Assembly (NCBI GenBank): GCA_963772845.1
Contig: CAVYYW010000026.1
Location: 1-21,309 of the forward strand
Source: CAVYYW01 sp963772845
Lineage (GTDB): Bacteria; Bacillota; Bacilli; Bacillales; Sporolactobacillaceae
Length of the DNA: 21,309 nt
Reading direction: 5' to 3'
This document shows positions 15,194 to 21,309 of this stretch, piece after piece (positions within the stretch are counted from its first letter, which is position 1; each line of letters begins with the position of its first letter). The notes below the pieces were generated by a model, which ran no database searches, was not told the origin of the DNA, and saw only the letters and a program-made list of their open reading frames with translations. A program made the position numbers and the translations under genes.

Positions 15194-16074
15194 TGCGTTC
15201 TAAAGGGCAAGGAAGGTTGGGCTGGCTTTTTGCCAGCCCTTACCTTTTATATGCGATCATTTTTTTCGCCATCCCGCTCGTCTGGAGCTTATTTCTATCT
15301 GTTACTGACTGGAATCTCATCGCCCCGACCTTTAGCTTTGTGGGCTTTGCGAATTATCTTAAAGCCTTCAACAGTGCGGGTGTTCATGCGGCGTTTTTTG
15401 TTACATTTAAATTCCTGATTGTCTTTGTTCCAATGGTCATTGCGTCTTCCATTCTTGTTGCATTTATTGTGCATGGACTGCCGAAGCTGAAAGGTCTGTT
15501 TTTGATCGGCTTTTTCTTGCCTTATTTGGCCTCAGGCGTTGTTTCATCATTAATTGTTAAGGGACTTTTATCTTATAACAGTCCAGTCAACGAATTTTTA
15601 CGGCATCAATTTGGTTTAGATATAAACTGGCTTGGCAGTCCTTTTTCTGCATTAGTCGTTGTGGCGGTGATCATTGCCTGGAAGTTCACCGGCTATTATG
15701 CGCTGATTCTGACGTCAGGTTTTGAAGGGATTAATGAAGAGATTTATGAAGCAGCCAAAATCGATGGCGTCAATTCATGGCAGAAATTCTGGAAAATCAC
15801 GCTTCCGCTTCTGTATCCTGCTCTGTACACCGTGTTAATTCTTTCAATCGGTGTAACGTTCGGGATTTTTACGGAAGTCTACCAACTGACAGGCGGCGGA
15901 CCTGCGAACGCAACCACAACCTGGCAGCTTGAAATCTTTCAACAGGCATTCTCGAACCTGCAAGCGGGGTATGCTTCAGCGGTTGCGATCATTGCTTCAA
16001 TTGTCACGTTTATTTCGATTTACATTATACGAAAACTATTAGAATGGTGGGGGAAACGAAATGGCTGGACATAA
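15193..16074 (+). CDS. Sugar ABC transporter permease (MalF/UgpA type)
   Basis: The 293-residue membrane protein has six or more hydrophobic segments and the EAA loop YEAAKIDGVNSWQKFW (185-200), then ITLPLLYPAL, as in CUT1 permeases. The start overlaps the lipoprotein stop by one base and the AAGGGGGATC at the lipoprotein end serves as its ribosome site, so the two are translationally coupled. It works as a heterodimer with the next gene product. No ATPase gene is in the operon. Confidence 0.93.
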   Translation: MRSKGQGRLGWLFASPYLLYAIIFFAIPLVWSLFLSVTDWNLIAPTFSFVGFANYLKAFNSAGVHAAFFVTFKFLIVFVPMVIASSILVAFIVHGLPKLKGLFLIGFFLPYLASGVVSSLIVKGLLSYNSPVNEFLRHQFGLDINWLGSPFSALVVVAVIIAWKFTGYYALILTSGFEGINEEIYEAAKIDGVNSWQKFWKITLPLLYPALYTVLILSIGVTFGIFTEVYQLTGGGPANATTTWQLEIFQQAFSNLQAGYASAVAIIASIVTFISIYIIRKLLEWWGKRNGWT

Positions 16075-16891
16075 AAAATCGCGCCTTGCATGGCGGTACA
16101 CCATAGCGGTCATCTTGCTTCTGATCATGGTTTTCCCTTATCTCTATATGGTATTAAGCTCTTTTGCAGATTGGCAGCAAGTGAATCAAAAGCTGATTCC
16201 GACGCATTATACGCTGAAGTCATATAGATGGCTGTTTGGCGGCGGGTCAAACGTTATTCCAAGGCCATGGCTGCACGCCTTTATGAACAGTTTTATCGTT
16301 TCAGCCGGATCGACACTATTAATGATGGCATCGGCGATTCTTGTTGCTTATGCCCTTGCGAAAATTCCGTTTAAAGGAAGACATACCATTAATAATGTCA
16401 TTCTTTTTCATATGTTCTTTCCTGCTATTATTCTGCTCGTGCCCACGTTCTTGATCATTCAAAGAGTGGGACTGTATGATTCCTATCTGGGGATGATTTT
16501 CCCTAAGGCTGTCAGTTTGTGGGCGATCTTTATGTACACGAACTTTTTCAAGGCGATTCCGAATACCTTTATTGAAGCGGCAAAGCTTGACGGTGCTTCT
16601 GAATGGCAGATTGTGACCCGTATTATGATCCCGATGTCCAAGTCCATTACAACCGTTATCTTTCTCTTTTTGTTCATGGAAAGATGGACAGAACTCTTAT
16701 GGGATATGATTGCGACGAAGAGCGACCATATGCTGACATTGAACGTCTTAATTTCGCAAATGTTCGGACCCTACGGTCAATACCCGGGACCGATGTACGC
16801 GGCATCTGTGCTATTGACGCTGCCGATCATCATTATCTTCCTGATTTTCTCGAAGAAATTCCAAGAAGGTATGCAGTTTACACTTAAATAA
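16061..16891 (+). CDS. Sugar ABC transporter permease (MalG type)
   Basis: The 276-residue product has six membrane segments, the EAA loop IEAAKLDGASEWQIVTRIMIP (residues 171 on, listed here as EAAKLDGASEWQ) and a typical C-terminus, FSKKFQEGMQFTLK, close to the MalG-family QKYF..G end. It overlaps the previous permease by 14 bp with a GGTGGGGGAAACG ribosome site inside that gene. It completes the transmembrane pore of the importer. Confidence 0.92.
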   Translation: MAGHKKSRLAWRYTIAVILLLIMVFPYLYMVLSSFADWQQVNQKLIPTHYTLKSYRWLFGGGSNVIPRPWLHAFMNSFIVSAGSTLLMMASAILVAYALAKIPFKGRHTINNVILFHMFFPAIILLVPTFLIIQRVGLYDSYLGMIFPKAVSLWAIFMYTNFFKAIPNTFIEAAKLDGASEWQIVTRIMIPMSKSITTVIFLFLFMERWTELLWDMIATKSDHMLTLNVLISQMFGPYGQYPGPMYAASVLLTLPIIIIFLIFSKKFQEGMQFTLK

Positions 16892-16907
16892 GAAAGAAGG
16901 GCTAAAT

Positions 16908-17852
16908 ATGACAGCTCTCACACCTATTACGTGTCAATCTTTAAGAAAAAAATACATGGCGTCATCAGTCGCTTATAATCCTGCTTGTATTGTATTTTCA
17001 GGGGTCGGAAATAAGGATGTCTATAACATTACCGCGCCATTTGAAGTTAAAGGCGAAACAGTGATCGCAGGGCGTGTTGAAGCAAGAGATTCAGAGCACT
17101 CACACGTGATGTTTTTTCATGAAACCGATACGGTCTGGACACCGATTGAAAACACTCCTGTTTTAGAATTACAGGATCCGTTCGTCTCATTCATTCATGG
17201 GCAATTGGTGATCGGCGGCGTTGAAATTTTCCCCCATCCTGTCAATCCAGGGGCATTGGGCTGGCGGACCGTTTTCTATAAAGGGGGATCATTGGACCAG
17301 CTAAATCCGTTTGCCAAGGGACCGGATGGCATGAAAGACATTCGGCTTGTTGAACTAGAAAACAGCCGAATCGGTGTGTTTACCCGGCCACAAGGAGAAA
17401 AAGGTGGAAGAGGAAGGATTGGCTACACCGAAATTAGCAAGCTGGAGGAATTAGAGCCCTCAGTGATTGATGAGGCACCGCTATTGGATCTTCCTTTTCA
17501 TGAGGATGAATGGGGCGGCGTCAATGAGCTTCACCTTTTATCAGAAGGAGAAGTGGGGGCACTCGGTCACATTGCTTGTTTTGATGAAAAAGGAGACAGA
17601 CATTACTACGCGATCAGTTTTGTGTTTCACCCGGACACGAGGGCATGCACTCGCTTAAAAATGATTGCCCAGCGGTCTGATTTTCTGGATAGTCCAGCCA
17701 AGCGCCCTGATCTGCAAGATGTTGTCTTCAGCGGGGGGCTCGTCAGAAAGAATGACGGAACCGCACGGCTTTATGCAGGTGTAGCTGATGCATCAGCTCA
17801 ATATATTTATCTGAATGACCCATTCAAGCCACAGTCAAATGAGGAGTTATAA
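16908..17852 (+). CDS. DUF1861-family protein (GH130-associated beta-propeller, function not established here)
   Basis: The 314-residue cytosolic protein has no signal peptide or membrane segment. I recognise the DUF1861 pattern: YNITAPFEVKGETVIAGRVEARDSEHS at about 38-64 (shown in two parts: YNITAPF then GRVEARDSEHS), LQDPFVSFIHGQLVIGG, FFKG-like YKGGSLDQL, FTRPQGEKGGRGRIGY and the late YAGVADAS. Repeated blocks with a D-P-F or R-I-G-Y pattern fit a five-bladed propeller like GH130 and GH43 enzymes. It is 16 bp after the permease gene and 4 bp before the GH130 gene, so it probably acts on the same imported mannoside, either as a glycoside hydrolase or phosphorylase partner. Catalytic residues cannot be assigned from sequence alone. 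Confidence 0.75.
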   Translation: MTALTPITCQSLRKKYMASSVAYNPACIVFSGVGNKDVYNITAPFEVKGETVIAGRVEARDSEHSHVMFFHETDTVWTPIENTPVLELQDPFVSFIHGQLVIGGVEIFPHPVNPGALGWRTVFYKGGSLDQLNPFAKGPDGMKDIRLVELENSRIGVFTRPQGEKGGRGRIGYTEISKLEELEPSVIDEAPLLDLPFHEDEWGGVNELHLLSEGEVGALGHIACFDEKGDRHYYAISFVFHPDTRACTRLKMIAQRSDFLDSPAKRPDLQDVVFSGGLVRKNDGTARLYAGVADASAQYIYLNDPFKPQSNEEL

Positions 17853-17856
17853 CGTA

Positions 17857-18936
17857 ATGAATGTCTATCGATATGAAGAAAACCCTTTAGTTGTACCTGG
17901 GAATGTGACCCCTCACAGAGATGACTTTGAAGTCATCGGCACCTTCAATGCGGGAATCGCAGAATATAAAGACGAAACGATCATGCTGCTTCGGGTCGCT
18001 GAAAGGCCAATCAGTGATGATCCCAATGTGATTAAAGCCCCTGTCTATAATGTGGAACAGGAAGAGTTAACGATTCTCTCGTTTGATTTGAACGATCCCG
18101 CTTACGATTTTTCTGATCCTCGTGTGATCAGGAAGCAGGGGGATAAGAACAGCTTTTGTTATTTAACCTCACTTTCTTACTTAAGAATTGCACGGAGCAA
18201 GGATGGCCACAATTTTACCATTGATGCTGAACCGTTTGTCTATCCGTCAAACAAGCACGAGATTTTTGGGATTGAAGACCCGAGGATTACACAGATTGAG
18301 GACACCTACTATATTTACTTTAGCGCTGTATCTCCGGCTGGCGTCGGAGAAAGTCTTGTTTCAACGACGGACTTCGTCAACACGGTCCATCACGGGATGA
18401 TCTTTTCCCCTGAAAATAAAGATGTGCTTATTTTTCCTGAGAAAATTAACGGGAAGTATTATGCTCTTCACCGCCCCGTTCCAAAAAGTGTGGGAAATCC
18501 CGAAATATGGCTCTCGGAGTCGCCGGATCTTCTTCACTGGGGAAATCATCAGCATCTTATGGGGCTGAGAGAAAATAAATGGGATGATGCCAGAATTGGC
18601 GGAGGCGCTGTCCCGATTAAGACTGAGCAAGGATGGCTTGAGCTTTATCATGGCGCGACCGCGGATCACAAGTATTGTATGGGTGCTGTTTTGCTGGATT
18701 TAAATGATCCATCAAAAATTCTGGCCCGCTCTGAACGTCCGATTCTTGAACCAGAGGCACAGTATGAGGTAGAAGGATTCTTCGGAAATGTTGTCTTTTC
18801 ATGCGGTGCACTGGTAAAAGGGGATGTCGTGAAAATGTATTACGGTGTGGCAGATACCTCGATGGCTTGTGCCGAATTGAGCCTTCAAGAAATTTTAGAA
18901 TCCCTGGAAAATACACCAGTCAGCCAGACCCCATAG
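17857..18936 (+). CDS. GH130 beta-1,4-mannoside phosphorylase
   Basis: ATG 17857 is chosen for its GAGGAG site at 17841-17846 and because the family N-terminus (NVYRYEENPLVVPGNV) begins there; frames further upstream overlap the previous gene. The 359-residue product carries FNAGIAEYKDETIMLLRVAERP (29-50, shown as FNAG and LLRVAERP), GIEDPRI (138-144) with the conserved acid D141, YYIYFSAVSP, and the late GALVKGDVVKMYYGVADTS. GH130 enzymes cleave beta-1,4-mannosidic bonds with phosphate, releasing mannose-1-phosphate in the cytosol. Length and motifs match the manno-oligosaccharide or mannosyl-glucose subgroups; which one is not clear. No secretion signal is present, consistent with processing after ABC uptake. 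Confidence 0.88.
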   Translation: MNVYRYEENPLVVPGNVTPHRDDFEVIGTFNAGIAEYKDETIMLLRVAERPISDDPNVIKAPVYNVEQEELTILSFDLNDPAYDFSDPRVIRKQGDKNSFCYLTSLSYLRIARSKDGHNFTIDAEPFVYPSNKHEIFGIEDPRITQIEDTYYIYFSAVSPAGVGESLVSTTDFVNTVHHGMIFSPENKDVLIFPEKINGKYYALHRPVPKSVGNPEIWLSESPDLLHWGNHQHLMGLRENKWDDARIGGGAVPIKTEQGWLELYHGATADHKYCMGAVLLDLNDPSKILARSERPILEPEAQYEVEGFFGNVVFSCGALVKGDVVKMYYGVADTSMACAELSLQEILESLENTPVSQTP

Positions 18937-18954
18937 GGTCTGGCTTTTCGTTTT
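18922..18954 (+). terminator. Terminator of the GH130 operon, overlapping the stop codon
   Basis: AGCCAGACCC (18922-18931) pairs perfectly with GGGTCTGGCT (18936-18945) around CATA, followed by TTTCGTTTT. The TAG stop (18934-18936) lies in the loop and top of the stem. Confidence 0.88.
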
Positions 18955-18990
18955 ATTTAACTTTTATCCGTAAACATGCTTTTCGTACCA

Positions 18991-19018
18991 TTGAATTATA
19001 AATGCCCGCATATATAAT
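18991..19018 (+). promoter_or_regulatory. Promoter of the SpoIISA-like gene
   Basis: TTGAAT (18991-18996), 16-bp spacer, TATAAT (19013-19018), 33 bp before the start codon. No operator-like palindrome is seen. Confidence 0.65.
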
Positions 19019-19051
19019 AGTGCTAAAGAGAGAGCATAGGGGGTTGGAAGC

Positions 19052-19963
19052 ATGCTGCTGTTTTTTAGAATAGGGATTCTGTTCTGCATTGCTGTGCTGC
19101 TTATTTATCTCGGCTGTTACTGGTGGAGGCCGCGTACGGTTGAGCGAAAAATGCTGATGATTCGAAAAAGCTGGTACACCATTTACTTCATTGGAGCGGC
19201 AATCGTCCTGCTGAACAATCCAGCGGCAGCGATCGACAATTGGCAGGCATTTACGATCACAGCCATTATTTTTGCGCTTGTGGATATCTTCGTCTTCCTG
19301 TCCATGTACATTAAAAAAGTCGGAAACAGCGAGCTCGTCCGGCAAATCCAAAACTTTCAAGAGAGTGCCGATATCGTGGTAAGCAATAAAGAGAAACTGA
19401 ATGCTTATATTCGGTTTTTAAATGAAGACGGTGTGGATTTATATGAAGGAAGCTCCGGAGGGTTTTTAAAGGGATTTATTGCATTAACAGAAAAATGGGC
19501 CGAAGCTGAAGGTTTACGTGTGAAATTTTATCCTTTTAAAGATCAGGAAGACAGGGAAACCCTGCTGTCTATTATTCCTCAGAAACAGTTAAAAGAAAAA
19601 CCGCTCGTCAGGCTGAGTGAACGCATTCCATATTTTTTCGGTAAAAATAAACAGGTGCTGATGCCTGTTCATTTAAAAGATAACGGGGAATACATTGTTC
19701 ATTTAATGTCAGAAGATGTGCTGACAGAGACGGACTGCCTGCTGCTTTCGGCATTGCTTTCCACATATGATCTCGTTTTTCAAATGAAGGGGCAAGGTCA
19801 AGCCGCCGAGCAACCGTTAAAGAGCGAATCACTGACCGCCGCAGCCTCCAATATTGTGATTAACGCCAAGCCGTTGACTGGGGTGCCGGATGTCCCGTTC
19901 AGTCCTCACACAAGTTATTTACTTGAAGAAGCAGAAAAAGCGGCACGGGAAAACGGCTTGTAA
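19052..19963 (+). CDS. spoIISA: SpoIISA-family membrane toxin with C-terminal SpoIISB-like extension
   Basis: The 303-residue product begins with three membrane segments (about 2-24, 41-56, 66-87), then a cytosolic domain to about 244, the SpoIISA layout. Recognisable matches to B. subtilis SpoIISA, recalled from memory, include IRKSWYTIYFIGA (37-49), FALVDIFVFLSMYIKKV (74-90) and LLLSALLSTYDLV near 230-242. SpoIISA damages the cell membrane unless bound by SpoIISB. B. subtilis SpoIISA ends soon after the STYDLV-equivalent, at 248 residues. Here the frame goes on for 59 residues (M245-L303) that contain AKP (272-274) and FSPHTSYLLEEAEKAARENG (283-302), resembling the AKPF..SPHT..KEN pattern of SpoIISB (56 residues). 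The total is almost the sum of the two proteins. An AGGGGG precedes the ATG. No separate antitoxin gene follows. Confidence 0.85.
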   Translation: MLLFFRIGILFCIAVLLIYLGCYWWRPRTVERKMLMIRKSWYTIYFIGAAIVLLNNPAAAIDNWQAFTITAIIFALVDIFVFLSMYIKKVGNSELVRQIQNFQESADIVVSNKEKLNAYIRFLNEDGVDLYEGSSGGFLKGFIALTEKWAEAEGLRVKFYPFKDQEDRETLLSIIPQKQLKEKPLVRLSERIPYFFGKNKQVLMPVHLKDNGEYIVHLMSEDVLTETDCLLLSALLSTYDLVFQMKGQGQAAEQPLKSESLTAAASNIVINAKPLTGVPDVPFSPHTSYLLEEAEKAARENGL

Positions 19964-20033
19964 AGCGAATCGCCTTTGCCTGCTAAACACCTGTTTTTAC
20001 GAGGGAGGGATAGCGTTATTTGTCATAGAGAAA

Positions 20034-20071
20034 ACCGCTGATAAAATACGTTGTTAGCGGTCATTTTTTTT
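20034..20071 (+). terminator. Rho-independent terminator after the SpoIISA-like gene
   Basis: ACCGCTGA (20034-20041) pairs with TTAGCGGT (20054-20061, one G-T pair) around a 12-nt loop, followed by CA and eight T residues. It separates the toxin gene from the lipoprotein gene. Confidence 0.8.
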
Positions 20072-20183
20072 GAAACATAATGTAACGTTAGGGGATTTAA
20101 TTTATTATTTTCAATGGTTCATTGGCCCAGCGTATATGTTACGATTAAAAAAAGGGAATAATTGAAATAAAAGGAATGATTAA

Positions 20184-20852
20184 GTGAAGAACCTAACGAA
20201 ATTTTTTTATTGTAATGTTTCCCTAATATTGCTCATTGTGTTGCTCGTGGGATGTACAGGCGATAAGAACGAACAATCTAAATCAGCTACTTCAGAGAAG
20301 GACACGGCTTTCGTATCGAAGTCCACCACAGGATCAAAAAAATCCGCAAACGACGCTTCTACGGATCCTTTATCAGAAAATCCAAAGAATGAGAAGTCAA
20401 AGACGACATCTGGAAGCAAAGAAGAGACTGCATTGGCTAAAGATTCTTCTAAGGAAAAAAATGAAACGATTGGAGCAGGGAAAAACATCACAAACAAAGA
20501 GACTTCTGAGGAAGAAACCAATAATGATAACAACGAAGCTCAAAAAAACATACATAACGCTAATAATCAAAGTGATCCGCAGGCTGCCAAAAAGCAATTA
20601 TCATCCGAGGAAGGCGACCAAAACAAGGCAGTTTCCTTAGTCAAAGATTATTTGCGAAACCAGAACGAATTAGTCGAAGATAACAACCACTTTGTTGAAT
20701 TCGAAGAGGTTCGTAATAAGTACTACATTGTAAGGTATTCTACCTTAGTATCAGGTCATTCTTCTACAAATGGGCGTTATGCAGTAGACATAAATAATGG
20801 AAAAGTCATAGAAATAACGGCTGCCACTGATTTAGATGCTTTAAACGAATGA
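20184..20852 (+). CDS. Lipoprotein with low-complexity linker, function unknown
   Basis: A GTG start at 20184 follows AAGGAATG (20171-20178). The 222-residue product opens with a lipoprotein signal (MKNLTKFFYC then hydrophobic to LLVGC, anchor C24). Residues about 26-140 form a hydrophilic linker dominated by Lys, Ser, Glu, Asn and Thr, with no recognisable domain. The last 75 or so residues look folded: QNKAVSLVKDYLRNQNELVEDN, then beta-type stretches FVEFEEVRNKYYIVRYSTLV and GRYAVDINNGKVIEI, reminiscent of small PepSY-like or NTF2-like surface domains but not assignable. It is likely anchored outside the membrane with the linker spanning the wall. It is probably monocistronic. The 52-bp repeat array begins 14 bp after the stop, and no clear terminator lies between. 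Confidence 0.8.
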   Translation: MKNLTKFFYCNVSLILLIVLLVGCTGDKNEQSKSATSEKDTAFVSKSTTGSKKSANDASTDPLSENPKNEKSKTTSGSKEETALAKDSSKEKNETIGAGKNITNKETSEEETNNDNNEAQKNIHNANNQSDPQAAKKQLSSEEGDQNKAVSLVKDYLRNQNELVEDNNHFVEFEEVRNKYYIVRYSTLVSGHSSTNGRYAVDINNGKVIEITAATDLDALNE

Positions 20853-20866
20853 AAAGGAACTTCCAT

Positions 20867-21230
20867 AAAGGTGATGAACGACCAAACGAGGTCGAAAAGC
20901 AGGAAAAAGGGCGTTCATAAGGGTGATGAACGACCAAACGAGGTCAAAAAGCAGGAAAAAGGGCGTTCATAAGGGCGATGAACGACCAAACGAGGTCGAA
21001 AAGCAGGAAAAAGGGCGTTCATAAGGGTGATGAACGACCAAATGGGGTCAAAAAGCAGGAAAAAGGGCGTTCATAAGGGTGATGAACGACCAAACGAGGT
21101 CGAAAAGCAGGAAAAAGGGCGTTCATAAGGGTGATGAACGACCAAACGGGGTCAAAAAACAGGAAAAAGGGCGTTCATAAGGGCGATGAACGACCAAACG
21201 AGGTCAAAAAGCAGGAAAAAGGGCGTTCAT
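20867..21230. repeat. Seven tandem 52-bp units with conserved inverted arms
   Basis: Units start at 20867, 20919, 20971, 21023, 21075, 21127 and 21179, all exactly 52 bp. Each has ATGAACGACC near its left end and GGGCGTTCAT at its right end. Adjacent units form CGTTCAT-N7-ATGAACG, so the array is a regular series of 7-bp-arm hairpins 31 bp apart. A small GACC-N6-GGTC stem follows each. Arms are identical in all copies; differences (A/G at unit position 3, T/C at position 6, CGAGG/TGGGG/CGGGG, GTCG/GTCA, AGC/AAC) fall in loops and spacers. The 52-bp period is not a multiple of three and no frame is open through it. Confidence 0.95.
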
Positions 21231-21250
21231 TTGGTAAAAAAATGGACAAA

Positions 21251-21267
21251 AATGCCCGAGAGGCATT
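21251..21267. other. Small hairpin after the repeat array
   Basis: AATGCC (21251-21256) pairs with GGCATT (21262-21267) around CGAGA. No T-run follows. Beyond it, to the window end, I see no gene; TGGAGGACAAAACATTATG could hold a ribosome site and start but the frame is cut off. Confidence 0.35.
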
Positions 21268-21309
21268 CTGGTCTCCTTGGGGCGATGGAGGACAAAACAT
21301 TATGTTAGT

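Noticed and set aside
17815..17856. Upstream start for the GH130 gene
   Set aside because: It overlaps the DUF1861 gene end; ATG 17857 has GAGGAG at good spacing and the family N-terminus.
20236..20640. A 134-residue basic open frame inside the lipoprotein gene
   Set aside because: It is an alternate frame of the A-rich low-complexity linker, lacking a ribosome site and any domain.
20867..21230. CRISPR array
   Set aside because: The 52-bp units are nearly identical throughout with no variable spacers, and no cas genes are in the window.

Overview
The window looks like chromosomal DNA from an endospore-forming, moderately low-GC Firmicute (Bacillaceae or a close relative). The basis is strong AAGGAG-type ribosome binding sites, frequent TTG/GTG starts, T-tailed rho-independent terminators, CcpA (cre)-like sites, XylR-like ROK control, a SpoIISA-type toxin and the interspersed GC-rich repeats common in Bacillaceae intergenic DNA. 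There are no tRNA or rRNA genes and no complete insertion sequence or prophage.

Layout. (1) 1-3370: the end of a membrane transporter gene, an M20 amidohydrolase and an imidazolonepropionase-like amidohydrolase, co-directional and closed by a strong terminator; probably uptake and hydrolysis of an N-acylated or peptide-like compound. (2) 3371-5028: 1.65 kb without a credible gene, made of decayed interspersed repeats, a 20-22 bp minisatellite and an orphan reverse-strand terminator. (3) 5029-6904: a nitrilase-superfamily gene and galU, both recognisable over full length but broken by single-base indels. (4) 12083 down to 7044, reverse strand: a ROK repressor, sugar-binding lipoprotein, two ABC permeases and a NagB-like deaminase/isomerase as one operon, with a XylR-like palindrome next to a good promoter; the second permease and the NagB-like gene also carry indels. 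(5) 12144-12538: a 20-bp repeat array running into a degenerate duplicate of the galU 3' end and its terminator. (6) 12561-18955: a reverse-strand LacI-type regulator divergent from a beta-mannoside-type operon (binding lipoprotein, two permeases, DUF1861 protein, GH130 phosphorylase), with two matching operator palindromes and a perfect cre. (7) 18991-20071: a SpoIISA-family membrane toxin whose C-terminus carries an extra segment resembling the SpoIISB antitoxin. (8) 20184-20852: a lipoprotein of unknown role. (9) 20867-21230: seven tandem 52-bp units with invariant inverted-repeat arms.

The two sugar operons have the same design (lipoprotein, two permeases, no ATPase gene), so both probably borrow an MsmX-type ATPase encoded elsewhere. 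Each is under a local repressor, with probable CcpA control on top. The most unusual items are the apparent SpoIISA-SpoIISB fusion, the 52-bp hairpin array, and the galU-tail duplicate that differs from galU by ten insertions, eight of them only adenines. Eight single-base indels clustered in 5.0-8.1 kb need a sequence-quality check before any of those genes is called dead.
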